In this document: piece by piece, positions 52,707 to 59,993 of the stretch
Position numbering within the stretch: the stretch's first letter is position 1
How the letters are laid out: each line of letters starts with the position of its first letter
NCBI GenBank assembly: GCA_002427735.1
Contig: DIYP01000011.1
Coordinates: 89,446 to 153,445 of the forward strand
Direction: 5' to 3'
From: Flavobacteriales bacterium UBA6051
GTDB taxonomy: Bacteria; Bacteroidota; Bacteroidia; Flavobacteriales_D; Crocinitomicaceae
DNA length: 64,000 bases
Program-made: the position numbers and the translations under genes
The notes under the pieces: generated by a model
What the model was told of the DNA's origin: nothing
The model's database searches: none
Seen by the model: only the letters and a program-made list of their open reading frames with translations

Positions 52707-53126
52707 TTAAGTCATTAGCCAAACAACATTGACGATTTTCCATTGTCCGTTTATTTTTATCAGGTGCAAATAGTCGATCCATTTCTCAGCAGTGAGTTTT
52801 ACAGTTGCCATATCCTTAAAAAGGTCGAGTAGCTCTATTTTTGTTCGACTTTTGTCGCTGAACTTTCCTTTTGAATTAAATATTTTGGCAAGTTCTACCA
52901 TTTCAGACTTTCCGCTGGTGGTGATAAACTTTTTCGATGAACCGAACGATTTTGTTGTACGCTTAATTAACTCTGGATGAAGCACCTCTTCTAGCCAGTC
53001 AGGTTTGGTTTGATAGAAAGCTTGAATGTATTTTTCCGTAGTTGAAATAACAGCGGAAGAATCTTTGTTTTGAGCTTTTGAACTGAACAAAGTCAAACTG
53101 AAGATTACGAGCAAACAATATTTCAT
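52707..53126 (-). CDS. Putative lumazine-binding (NTF2-like) secreted protein
   Basis: 139 residues. Signal peptide ends near SKAQ (residue 19). The mature part follows the Lumazine_bd_2 pattern: AVISTTEKYIQAFYQTKPDW, LEEVLHPELIKRTTKSFG, GKSEMVELAKIFNSKGKF, DLFKDMATVKLTAEKWIDYL, LIKINGQWKIVNVVW. Function in Bacteroidota is unproven. It is first in the five-gene operon 53126-49552 and is divergent from the LytS/LytR genes, with 148 bp between starts, which makes it a likely target of that pair. Confidence 0.8.
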   Translation of the reverse strand: MKYCLLVIFSLTLFSSKAQNKDSSAVISTTEKYIQAFYQTKPDWLEEVLHPELIKRTTKSFGSSKKFITTSGKSEMVELAKIFNSKGKFSDKSRTKIELLDLFKDMATVKLTAEKWIDYLHLIKINGQWKIVNVVWLMT

Positions 53127-53262
53127 GTGAATTTAAATTGAACAGGGGTGAATTTCTCGAATTCCAGTCAATCATTTTCAATCATGCTATGAAGCTCTGC
53201 TTTTTTGAAGTGAATCAATGCTAAATTGAATTGAACCATTTAAGTTCAATAGTATTAAACCA

Positions 53263-53270
53263 TAATTTTG
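53263..53270 (+). promoter_or_regulatory. -7 box (TAATTTTG) of the LytS-type kinase gene
   Basis: Exact TAnnTTTG, ending 4 nt before ATG 53275; predicts a leaderless message unless the second ATG at 53281 is used. Confidence 0.5.
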
Positions 53271-53274
53271 TGAT

Positions 53275-54327
53275 ATGGTAATGGTGAGGAGAATTGATCA
53301 AAGATGGGTGGCAATGGTAAGCTGGCTTGTGATCGTTTTTATCAACTTTCTTCAACTTGTTTACGTAAAGTACTCAGTTCCTGGAAAGTTTGAGGTTCAA
53401 GATGTACTCTATTATCCACTAACCTCCTTAGTGATTGGCTGGCTTCTGATTTATTCACTTTTGCTACCCATATTTAAAAAAATCAGAACGCTTAAAATAG
53501 GGTTTCAGATTCCGTTATTCATTTTGCATGGATTAGTTTATACCTCCATTTACATTGTTTTTATTTTTTTCCAAATTTCCTGGTGGTCAGAGAATCTTGA
53601 TATGACGTCTTTTTCTTCATCCGTCCATCGGTTTTTCTATACTGATTTTCACAATATTGCTAAAAACTACTTCTTTCTTTTAGCGATTTATTTGGCAGTC
53701 GAATTTGTAAATAAAAGATCAGAAACACTTTCCAGGCAAAAGGAACTCGAGTATCAATTGAAGGAAGTAAAACTTCAGGCAATTGAATCAAAGTTGCACC
53801 CACACTTCTTGTTTAATGCTCTGAATGGCATCATGTCTTTGATCATTGAAAATCCTAAAAAGGCCGAGAATGCTTTGGTTGAATTGAGTGATCTTTTACG
53901 GTTTACACTTGAAAGCAATTTACAGGATCCTGTAACGCTATCCTCAGAACTTGAGTTACTCGAAAAGTACGTCTCGATTGAAAAGATGCGCTATGAGGAT
54001 CAATTGGAAGTAAGTATTTCGATTGAAGATGATGTAGATATTAATCGTCCTATAATACCACCGCTAATATTGCAACCAATTCTTGAGAATGCTATCGTTC
54101 ATGGTTTCAAAGGGCTGAGTAGTACTTTACAAATTAAGGTAGCCGTAAGTAAGACAGGTATTCGTATAAAAAACAATGGATCACACTTGAAAGAGGATAT
54201 TAATCATCACACCGGGTTGCGTATAGTTGAACAGCGCTTATCGTACCATTTCGATGAAGAAGTGGAGTTGAAACTTTTTCAATATGACGGATGGGTGATA
54301 TGTGAATTAAATGGGCTTAATCTATGA
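53275..54327 (+). CDS. LytS-type sensor histidine kinase
   Basis: 350 residues. Four membrane helices (about 12-30, 47-67, 78-100, 131-145), a short coiled linker (about 148-170, RQKELEYQLKEVKLQAIESK), then the His_kinase domain LHPHFLFNALNGIMSL (His177) with LVELSDLLRFTLE, and an ATPase domain with PPLILQPILENAIVHGF and HTGLRIVEQRL. This PF06580-type kinase usually pairs with a LytTR regulator. The next gene, in a 4-bp overlap (ATGA), is exactly such a regulator, so the two are co-translated. Confidence 0.93.
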   Translation: MVMVRRIDQRWVAMVSWLVIVFINFLQLVYVKYSVPGKFEVQDVLYYPLTSLVIGWLLIYSLLLPIFKKIRTLKIGFQIPLFILHGLVYTSIYIVFIFFQISWWSENLDMTSFSSSVHRFFYTDFHNIAKNYFFLLAIYLAVEFVNKRSETLSRQKELEYQLKEVKLQAIESKLHPHFLFNALNGIMSLIIENPKKAENALVELSDLLRFTLESNLQDPVTLSSELELLEKYVSIEKMRYEDQLEVSISIEDDVDINRPIIPPLILQPILENAIVHGFKGLSSTLQIKVAVSKTGIRIKNNGSHLKEDINHHTGLRIVEQRLSYHFDEEVELKLFQYDGWVICELNGLNL

Positions 54328-55022
54328 GGGTACTTGTTGTTGAAGATGAAGGTGCTGCGCGCAGAAGAGTGGAAAGTATAATTGGCGAAAATTCGTCATT
54401 GCAACTGGTAGGTAGCGCCTCTTCTGGTGCTAGAGCAATTGAGTTGATTAATTCTGTTCGTGCAGACTTGTTATTGATGGATATTCAATTAAAAGATATG
54501 ACTGCTTTCGAAGTTTTGAATAATGTAGAGCGCAATTATGCGGGTAACATCATTTTTATAACTGCTTACAATAATTTTGCGATCAAAGCTTTTGAAGTTT
54601 TTGCATTAGACTATGTGCTTAAGCCCTTCACCAAGGAACGCTTGTTGCAAGCAATAAATCGCTGCAGAAACGCGGGAAAATCTATAAAAAGTGAGGCTTA
54701 TGCCGTTTTGGAGTCTCTCCATTTTCCTGATAAAGTATGTATTCCAGAAGGAAGAACTTCTCACCTTTTTGAAATGGATGAAATAGAATGGGTAAAGGCA
54801 GACGGCTATCATTGTGAAGTTCATACAATTGAAGGGAAAGTGCACCTGATTAGGATTCTTCTCAAAGATATTGATCGCTTATTGCCAAATCATTTTTTAA
54901 GAATATCTCGTTCAATTCTGGTGAATAAAACCCACGTGGTTTCTTTCAAAAAGGATAAAAATGAGACAAGCTTTTTGCTGAAGAACGGGAGAGAGTTTTT
55001 CGGTAAGACGCGATACTTGTAG
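54324..55022 (+). CDS. LytTR-family response regulator
   Basis: 232 residues. Receiver domain 1-120 with phospho-acceptor Asp53 (DLLLMDIQLKDM), ITAYN and the lysine in VLKPF. The LytTR DNA-binding domain occupies about 135-232 (HLFEMDEIEWVKADGYHCEV, then LPNHFLRISRSILVNKTHVV). It is cognate to the overlapping LytS-type kinase. Likely target: the divergent five-gene operon starting at 53126, or its own promoter; I could not find a repeated binding motif in the 148-bp spacer. Confidence 0.93.
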   Translation: MRVLVVEDEGAARRRVESIIGENSSLQLVGSASSGARAIELINSVRADLLLMDIQLKDMTAFEVLNNVERNYAGNIIFITAYNNFAIKAFEVFALDYVLKPFTKERLLQAINRCRNAGKSIKSEAYAVLESLHFPDKVCIPEGRTSHLFEMDEIEWVKADGYHCEVHTIEGKVHLIRILLKDIDRLLPNHFLRISRSILVNKTHVVSFKKDKNETSFLLKNGREFFGKTRYL

Positions 55023-55177
55023 TATTCTTTAAAGTAAACCAGTGAATCTCTTTTAGGACAATTTTGTTTTTGATTAGCACAAATCAATCTTTTTGTCCGC
55101 GTATGATTTTTCCATGACAATTCTAAATCATGCAATGAATAGTTTTATCCGGTTTTAATTTTTTGCACGAAACGTTG

Positions 55178-56086
55178 ATGATTGTACCAGTTTATAGTAC
55201 ACGAGAAATCTGGGATAATTTCGTAAAGCCCGCATATGATATTTCAGATTATCTTCAAGAAGATGTCGAAGATTTTGTTATTGCTCGCATAGAAGACTAC
55301 AAGCACCTTGTTAATCTTCCAACAGATCCGCACAGAAGAAGAGTGAATGAGGTTGTTTTCGTTACTCAGGGTTCTGTAGTTCGCGGTTCCAACTTGAATA
55401 AAATTACGATTGGGCCCGGGATGATTCACTTTAACCTTCAAGATAGTATTTCAACAGTTGATTCTTTTTCAGAAGATGTAAAGGGTTACTACTGTCATTT
55501 CAGTAAAGAAACGATCATTCGCTTATACCATCAGGAACATATGGCGAAAGAACTTTCCGAAATTGAGCGAATGATGATTGATGACAGTTTAAAACTTCCG
55601 AATGACGTTGCACTTAATGTTCAATCCATTTTTGAACGACTGGTGAATGAGTACACAGGTAAGCGGGATTTGAATTTGGTAGATGCTTATCTAGTAACGC
55701 TCTGTTATGAGGTAAAGTCTGTTTTTAATAATTCAGGAATTAATTGTTCGAGATCCAAATCCTACTTATTAGTTGAGAGGTTTAAGAAACTCATTGTGGA
55801 GCATATTTATCTTGAGCACGATGTTCAATTCTATGCGCATCGACTTGGTATTTCACCTAATCATTTGAACAAAGTCGTAAAATCAGTTACAGGAAAAACA
55901 GCGAATGGATTGATTTCGGATATGCTTCTTTTGGAGGCCAAGGTTTTGTTAAGACATACGCGACTTTCCATTTCAGAAGTATCTTATAAATTGGGCTTCA
56001 CCGATCAATCCTATTTCGCTCGGTTCTTTAAGAAGCACAGTAATTCCACACCTTCTTTTTATAGAGATTTTGCGAGCAATGATTGA
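55178..56086 (+). CDS. AraC-family transcriptional regulator
   Basis: 302 residues from ATG 55178; a TTG five codons earlier (55163) is less likely. Residues about 1-190 form an effector domain of cupin-like strands (VVRGSNLNKITIGPGMIHFN). Residues about 200-302 are the two helix-turn-helix units (HDVQFYAHRLGISPNHLNKV; LSISEVSYKLGFTDQSYFAR) ending FFKKHSNSTPSFYR. No signal peptide or membrane helix. It precedes the small membrane/cytochrome cluster by 71 nt, which it may control. Confidence 0.88.
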   Translation: MIVPVYSTREIWDNFVKPAYDISDYLQEDVEDFVIARIEDYKHLVNLPTDPHRRRVNEVVFVTQGSVVRGSNLNKITIGPGMIHFNLQDSISTVDSFSEDVKGYYCHFSKETIIRLYHQEHMAKELSEIERMMIDDSLKLPNDVALNVQSIFERLVNEYTGKRDLNLVDAYLVTLCYEVKSVFNNSGINCSRSKSYLLVERFKKLIVEHIYLEHDVQFYAHRLGISPNHLNKVVKSVTGKTANGLISDMLLLEAKVLLRHTRLSISEVSYKLGFTDQSYFARFFKKHSNSTPSFYRDFASND

Positions 56087-56157
56087 ATAGTCCCTACCAA
56101 AAAATGAATAGTCCCGATCTTTTACTTGGTTGATGATCAACTTTGTCGAAAAAAAAG

Positions 56158-56622
56158 ATGTTGGACTTTTTACTTGCATTACACTCTGTATTTAGATGGT
56201 TGGTTCTGCTTTCTATTTTGTATTGCATTTTTGCTTCAGTTCATGGGTTGATTCGCAAACGAAACTTCAATAAAACGGATAATGTACTGAGGTCTGTATC
56301 ATCGGCTATAGCGCATACTCAGTTAATTATTGGTTTCATCGTTTATTTTAAAAGTCCAGTTGTTGAACTCTTTAGAAAGAATATATCTAAGCTCATTGGG
56401 AATCTGGATTACAGCTTCTTTGGAGTATATCATTTAGGCTTAATGTTGATAGCCATTGTTCTTGTGACGATTGGCGCTGCTAAGGCGAAAAGAAAAGAGA
56501 GTTCAAACGCAAAATTTAGATCGCTGCTGATCTGGTATAGCTTAGCGTTAGTCATCATTTTTATTGCCATTCCCTGGCCGGGCCATCCAATTATTGAGCG
56601 TCCGCTGCTCAGAAGCTTTTAA
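56158..56622 (+). CDS. Small four-helix membrane protein (cytochrome-b-like family name, unproven)
   Basis: 154 residues from ATG 56158 (a TTG at 56143 is possible). Four membrane helices with HSVFRWLVLLSILYCIFASV and YHLGLMLIAIVLVTIGAAKA; two histidines in or near helices (LHSVFRW, AHTQLI) could bind a haem but nothing proves it. Related short proteins in Bacteroidota carry the name cytochrome B on weak grounds. First gene of the cluster 56158-58033. Confidence 0.65.
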   Translation: MLDFLLALHSVFRWLVLLSILYCIFASVHGLIRKRNFNKTDNVLRSVSSAIAHTQLIIGFIVYFKSPVVELFRKNISKLIGNLDYSFFGVYHLGLMLIAIVLVTIGAAKAKRKESSNAKFRSLLIWYSLALVIIFIAIPWPGHPIIERPLLRSF

Positions 56623-56632
56623 AATCTCAATT

Positions 56633-56938
56633 ATGACAAATCCATCAAAGACAAATAACCGTCGATTTAAATTTTTTGCCTCAATAGAAGGAGTGAGCTT
56701 TTTACTTCTGATCGGTGTCGGGTTGCCACTCAAGCATGTTTGGGGTATTCCCGAATTCTCAAAAAACATGGGACTTATTCACGGAATAACTTTCGTGTTG
56801 TATTTGCTGGCCATTATTCAGAACAAGGTACTGTTTGATTGGAACATAGGAAAAACACTATTGGCCATCTTGCTGAGCATAGTGCCTTTCGGACCGTTCT
56901 ATGTTGTTCGCAAGATGGTTCCTAAAATGAAAGGTTGA
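56633..56938 (+). CDS. DUF3817 membrane protein
   Basis: 101 residues from ATG 56633, 10 nt after the previous stop; the open frame to 56564 lies in that gene and is rejected. Three membrane helices, with RFKFFASIEGVSFLLLIGVG, LPLKHVWGIPE, MGLIHGITFVLYLLAI and LLAILLSIVPFGPFYVV. The family is found with respiratory or transport genes but has no known activity. The following cytochrome c gene begins 2 nt after its stop. Confidence 0.8.
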   Translation: MTNPSKTNNRRFKFFASIEGVSFLLLIGVGLPLKHVWGIPEFSKNMGLIHGITFVLYLLAIIQNKVLFDWNIGKTLLAILLSIVPFGPFYVVRKMVPKMKG

Positions 56939-56940
56939 CC

Positions 56941-57258
56941 ATGAGACAATTGATATTTCCACTTTTGTTTGTCCTAGCTGCTTGTAATTCTAACGAGGAA
57001 AATAGAATCTATAGCGAATCTGAGTCAGAGCAGATCGGGAGACGAGTTTTTAATGAAAATTGCACCAGTTGTCATGGTTATGATGGAGAGTTGTGTGCCA
57101 ATGGATCTCCGGACTTGACTAAAACAGAGTTTTCTCTTGAAGAAGTCAAGGAACAAGTGCTTAACGGGAAAAATACAATGCCAAGTTTTAGGGATCTTCT
57201 TTCTGCTGAAGAAGTAGATTCCGTGGCTTCTTATGTGATTAGTTTCAGTAATTATTGA
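56941..57258 (+). CDS. Lipoprotein cytochrome c (single haem)
   Basis: 105 residues from ATG 56941 (an overlapping TTG at 56935 is less likely). Lipobox FVLAAC gives a lipid-anchored cysteine at residue 15. The haem-binding CTSCH is at 41-45 and the axial methionine in KNTMPSF (Met80). This is a class I cytochrome c for electron transfer outside the cytoplasmic membrane, comparable to the cytochrome c subunits that feed an oxidase. Third gene of the cluster; the DUF420 protein follows 7 nt later. Confidence 0.93.
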   Translation: MRQLIFPLLFVLAACNSNEENRIYSESESEQIGRRVFNENCTSCHGYDGELCANGSPDLTKTEFSLEEVKEQVLNGKNTMPSFRDLLSAEEVDSVASYVISFSNY

Positions 57259-57265
57259 TGGATAC

Positions 57266-57811
57266 ATGAAGGTGTTTAAGTATATACGTAGTGCAAGGAT
57301 CGCCAATGTTCGAAAAATTATCTGGGCACTATCAATAGCTGTTTTCCTAGTTGTAATCGCTCTTGATCGAATAGAGATAACCGCCAAGCTACCATTTGAC
57401 CCACATTTGTTTGCATTGGTTAATGCATTTATAAATGGGACTGTATTTGTTTTACTGATTGCAGCCTACTTAGGAATTCGTAACGAAAAAAGAGCGCTGC
57501 ATATTCGTCTGATGATGCTCTCCATATGTTTGTCTGCAATGTTTCTTGTTTTCTATGTTCTACATCACATTTTTACAGGAAGCACTTCCTACGGAGGAGA
57601 GGGACTTTTAAGACTGTTGTATTTTGTGCTGCTCATTTCTCATATTCTATTGGCGGCTGTTATTCTGCCTTTCATTCTTTTTACCGCGTATCGAGGTATT
57701 ACGGAGGATTATCAAAAGCACAAGAAAATTGCCAGATATACCTTCCCGCTATGGCTGTATGTAGCGCTTTCGGGAGTTCTGGTCTATATTTTTATCTCAC
57801 CTTATTACTAG
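57266..57811 (+). CDS. DUF420 membrane protein
   Basis: 181 residues with five membrane helices. DUF420 features: FALVNAFINGTVFVLLIAAY, HIRLMMLSICLSAMFLVFYV, LHHIFTGSTSYGGEG, a FVLLISHILLAAVILPFILF helix and HKKIARYTFPLWLYVALSGV. Histidines at the ends of helices (HIRLMM, LHHIF, SHILLA, HKKIARY) may hold a metal or haem. Members sit next to cytochrome oxidase genes in other bacteria and help oxidase assembly in some. No oxidase is encoded here. Confidence 0.88.
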   Translation: MKVFKYIRSARIANVRKIIWALSIAVFLVVIALDRIEITAKLPFDPHLFALVNAFINGTVFVLLIAAYLGIRNEKRALHIRLMMLSICLSAMFLVFYVLHHIFTGSTSYGGEGLLRLLYFVLLISHILLAAVILPFILFTAYRGITEDYQKHKKIARYTFPLWLYVALSGVLVYIFISPYY

Positions 57812-57814
57812 TTT

Positions 57815-58033
57815 ATGGATTATATAGAAGTTTTTAAGACGAACCTCGTGTCTATTACCGACGCAATGGAATTGAAGCATGTACTCAGAAGCATCGACAA
57901 GCGCCTCAATATTCATTTTGATTTGGATGATTGTGATAGAATCATGCGTGTCAAAGGACCTGCAATTAAAAATGAAACCATAGTTAGGGCGGCAATTGAA
58001 GTTGGGGTTTTTTGTGAAGTTTTGCCTGATTAG
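57815..58033 (+). CDS. Small ferredoxin-fold (HMA-like) protein without metal-binding cysteines
   Basis: 72 residues, soluble. The order beta-alpha-beta-beta-alpha-beta (YIEVFKTN; DAMELKHVLRSI; IHFDLDDCDRIMRV; NETIVRAAIEVG; FCEVLPD) matches small Bacteroidota proteins with an HMA-like fold but lacking CxxC. The start lies 3 nt after the DUF420 stop, so it is last in the cluster. Role unknown. Confidence 0.7.
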   Translation: MDYIEVFKTNLVSITDAMELKHVLRSIDKRLNIHFDLDDCDRIMRVKGPAIKNETIVRAAIEVGVFCEVLPD

Positions 58034-58044
58034 GCATTTTTTAT

Positions 58045-58082
58045 AAAAGCCCCATTCTGAAGTCTCAAAACGGGGCTTTTTA
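58045..58082 (+). terminator. Rho-independent terminator after the cytochrome cluster
   Basis: Stem AAAAGCCCC / GGGGCTTTT with an 18-base loop, followed by TT. It lies 11 nt past the last stop of the cluster. Confidence 0.75.
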
Positions 58083-58110
58083 GGATTGACTTACTAGTAA
58101 CTAACTATAA

Positions 58111-58140
58111 ACTAACTAACTAACTAACTAACTGACTACT
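58111..58140. repeat. Short tetranucleotide repeat (ACTA)5 with imperfect flanks
   Basis: Five perfect copies of ACTA at 58111-58130, followed by ACTG and a further ACTA, and preceded by related sequence from 58099. It lies in the spacer between the terminator and the minus-strand gene ending at 58264. Confidence 0.85.
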
Positions 58141-58263
58141 AAACTTTGCGTTCAATCCTATCCACGCTAGTTTAGTTAACCCATAAGACGAGTATATCTT
58201 ACGCGTATTTTTACTTATCGTTGTAATTCTCTTTACTATGATTACCAGGTACACGAATTTTCG

Positions 58264-59874
58264 TTAATGTTTTAAATCGATCACTCTGTGAACACTACTT
58301 CCTTTACGCGTTCTAACGTGCACATAATAAACCGCCTGAGCATTCAATGCTCTGAACGTCTCATATTCGCACGAGTTAAAGGTGATTCTTCCAAAAACGT
58401 CGTAAATAACACAATCCAATATTTCTTCTTCGCTATTAATGATTAGTTGACCGTTTACCAGACTTACAATTGGTGTTTCACTGGGACAGCCAGCATATAT
58501 TATAGAAGAGTATTTAGCGGTACCGTCATAGTCTACCTGTTTTAGACGAAAATACCCTTCATTATAAGTTGAGTTTGTAATCCGATACTCATAGTATTTA
58601 GGAGATGTCGTTGTACCTGCACCAAAAACCTGTGCTACATCCTGAAAATTATAACCGTCCAGAGTATATTCAACAACGAAGTAATCATTGTTCAACTCTG
58701 AAGCTGTTTCCCAGATTAGTCTAGGCCAACCATCATCACATACGACCTCAAAATTGACTAATTCGACAGGTAAGGTATATGATACGCCTGCAATTCCACT
58801 AATATAGAATGAAGATTCAGCGCCTCCATTTCCGTCTACAACGAGGTAATATGTTTGACCAACGGTAGCTGTAAAGCAGTGGTTTTGATTGTTGTCTGTT
58901 CCTGCCGTGGTACTATAAATGGATGGAGCCGGGCATGATTCCAGAGTCCAATATTGCCCACCATTGGCCCCTGTACAGGGATCATTGTCACCATCGGTGT
59001 TAGGATCGGATACAACTACTGATTGTAGGTTATCTCCCAACCCGGAAATGTTAATGCACACCTCTGTTTCCTCGGCAACAAATTCAACCCAAATGTCATT
59101 GTTGTTTGCAAAATTCCAGTCGCAAGTGACTCCACCCGCAAAAGTGCCCAAATCATTCGCTCCCGGACCTGCCCAACCTGGCATTTGAGAACTTGGAGAT
59201 GCACCTGTCGTTGTTGTACAAATAGGACTTCCGTCCCAAACAATAGCGTTTACACAATCGTCACCGACTCCATTCATGTCATCTACAGTTGGATCACCGA
59301 ACCTTAACTCTATCGCATCGATGCACGGCTCGAAACTTGTAGATTCTGAAAATATTACGGTCCAAACTCCATCGGCGTTAACTCCATTAAATACGGAAGT
59401 CAAGTCGATCTGGGTTCCCGAAGGAAAGGTTGCCGCAAAAGTACCGCTAGACCCTGAAGCCCCTAGGTCTTGGCCAGACTCTTGTGGCATATTTGCAGTA
59501 TTTGGACTCGTTAGGCAGCCGTTCGAAGAAGTAAGTATAAAGTCTACTGTTTCATCTTCGTCCGTTGATAAGCCTCCATCATATATTCCGGTACACGTTC
59601 CATCGGGTGCACTAACGTAAACATTTACGTTATTCATATTGGACCCGCTGCCTGCGCAATCACTGAACGTTAAGTGAATCTGAGTTAAAGCGTTTAACGA
59701 AGAAAGCGACCCCACACCTGTTACAGGCACATTGAAACTAATTAGCCCATTGGATGAACAATTTCCGTTCGCTCCAGTTAAATCGATCGGTGTTATCAAT
59801 CCAGTGGCGGCGAACTGTTGTCCGTTTCCCAAAAATGGGACTACCAATAGACTGATTAAGAAGATGACACGCAT
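58264..59874 (-). CDS. Secreted protein with P-domain-like N-terminus and degenerate T9SS type A C-terminus
   Basis: 536 residues. Signal peptide MRVIFLISLLVVPFLGNGQ. Residues about 20-200 resemble a proprotein-convertase P domain (LTQIHLTFSDCAGSGSNMNN, then DGVWTVIFSESTSFEPCI). A beta domain of the pre-peptidase C-terminal type follows (VCINISGLGDNLQSVVV ... FTATVGQTYYLVVDGNGG, about 270-365). Residues about 370-455 are the LPVELVNFEV ... IWETASELNNDYFVVEYTLD fibronectin-like unit that often stands before a T9SS domain. The end (INSEEEILDCVIYDVFGRI ... VYYVHVRTRKGSSVHRVIDL) is a type A domain whose YPNP motif is not visible. No enzyme is fused. Confidence 0.82.
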   Translation of the reverse strand: MRVIFLISLLVVPFLGNGQQFAATGLITPIDLTGANGNCSSNGLISFNVPVTGVGSLSSLNALTQIHLTFSDCAGSGSNMNNVNVYVSAPDGTCTGIYDGGLSTDEDETVDFILTSSNGCLTSPNTANMPQESGQDLGASGSSGTFAATFPSGTQIDLTSVFNGVNADGVWTVIFSESTSFEPCIDAIELRFGDPTVDDMNGVGDDCVNAIVWDGSPICTTTTGASPSSQMPGWAGPGANDLGTFAGGVTCDWNFANNNDIWVEFVAEETEVCINISGLGDNLQSVVVSDPNTDGDNDPCTGANGGQYWTLESCPAPSIYSTTAGTDNNQNHCFTATVGQTYYLVVDGNGGAESSFYISGIAGVSYTLPVELVNFEVVCDDGWPRLIWETASELNNDYFVVEYTLDGYNFQDVAQVFGAGTTTSPKYYEYRITNSTYNEGYFRLKQVDYDGTAKYSSIIYAGCPSETPIVSLVNGQLIINSEEEILDCVIYDVFGRITFNSCEYETFRALNAQAVYYVHVRTRKGSSVHRVIDLKH

Positions 59875-59946
59875 AACATGGAATTTTTATTCTTCCACGA
59901 ATGTAAGGAGCTATACGTGCTTAATGTTAAGTTAACAAGTAGGGAT

Positions 59947-59987
59947 TAACCATAGTTATTTTTAGTAACCACTGTAGTTAACCATAG
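59947..59987. promoter_or_regulatory. Three TAACCA direct repeats upstream of the P-domain gene
   Basis: TTAACCATAG occurs twice (59946-59955 and 59978-59987), with a third TAACCA at 59966-59971 between them. The spacings of the six-base core are 19 and 13 bp. They lie 72-113 bp upstream of the start of the minus-strand gene and just after the stop of the LuxR-type gene, and could be a regulator-binding array. Confidence 0.3.
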
Positions 59988-59993
59988 CTGATC

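Noticed and set aside
56564..56632. Extended N-terminus for the DUF3817 protein
   Set aside because: It overlaps the end of the preceding gene, whereas ATG 56633 begins the family-like sequence.
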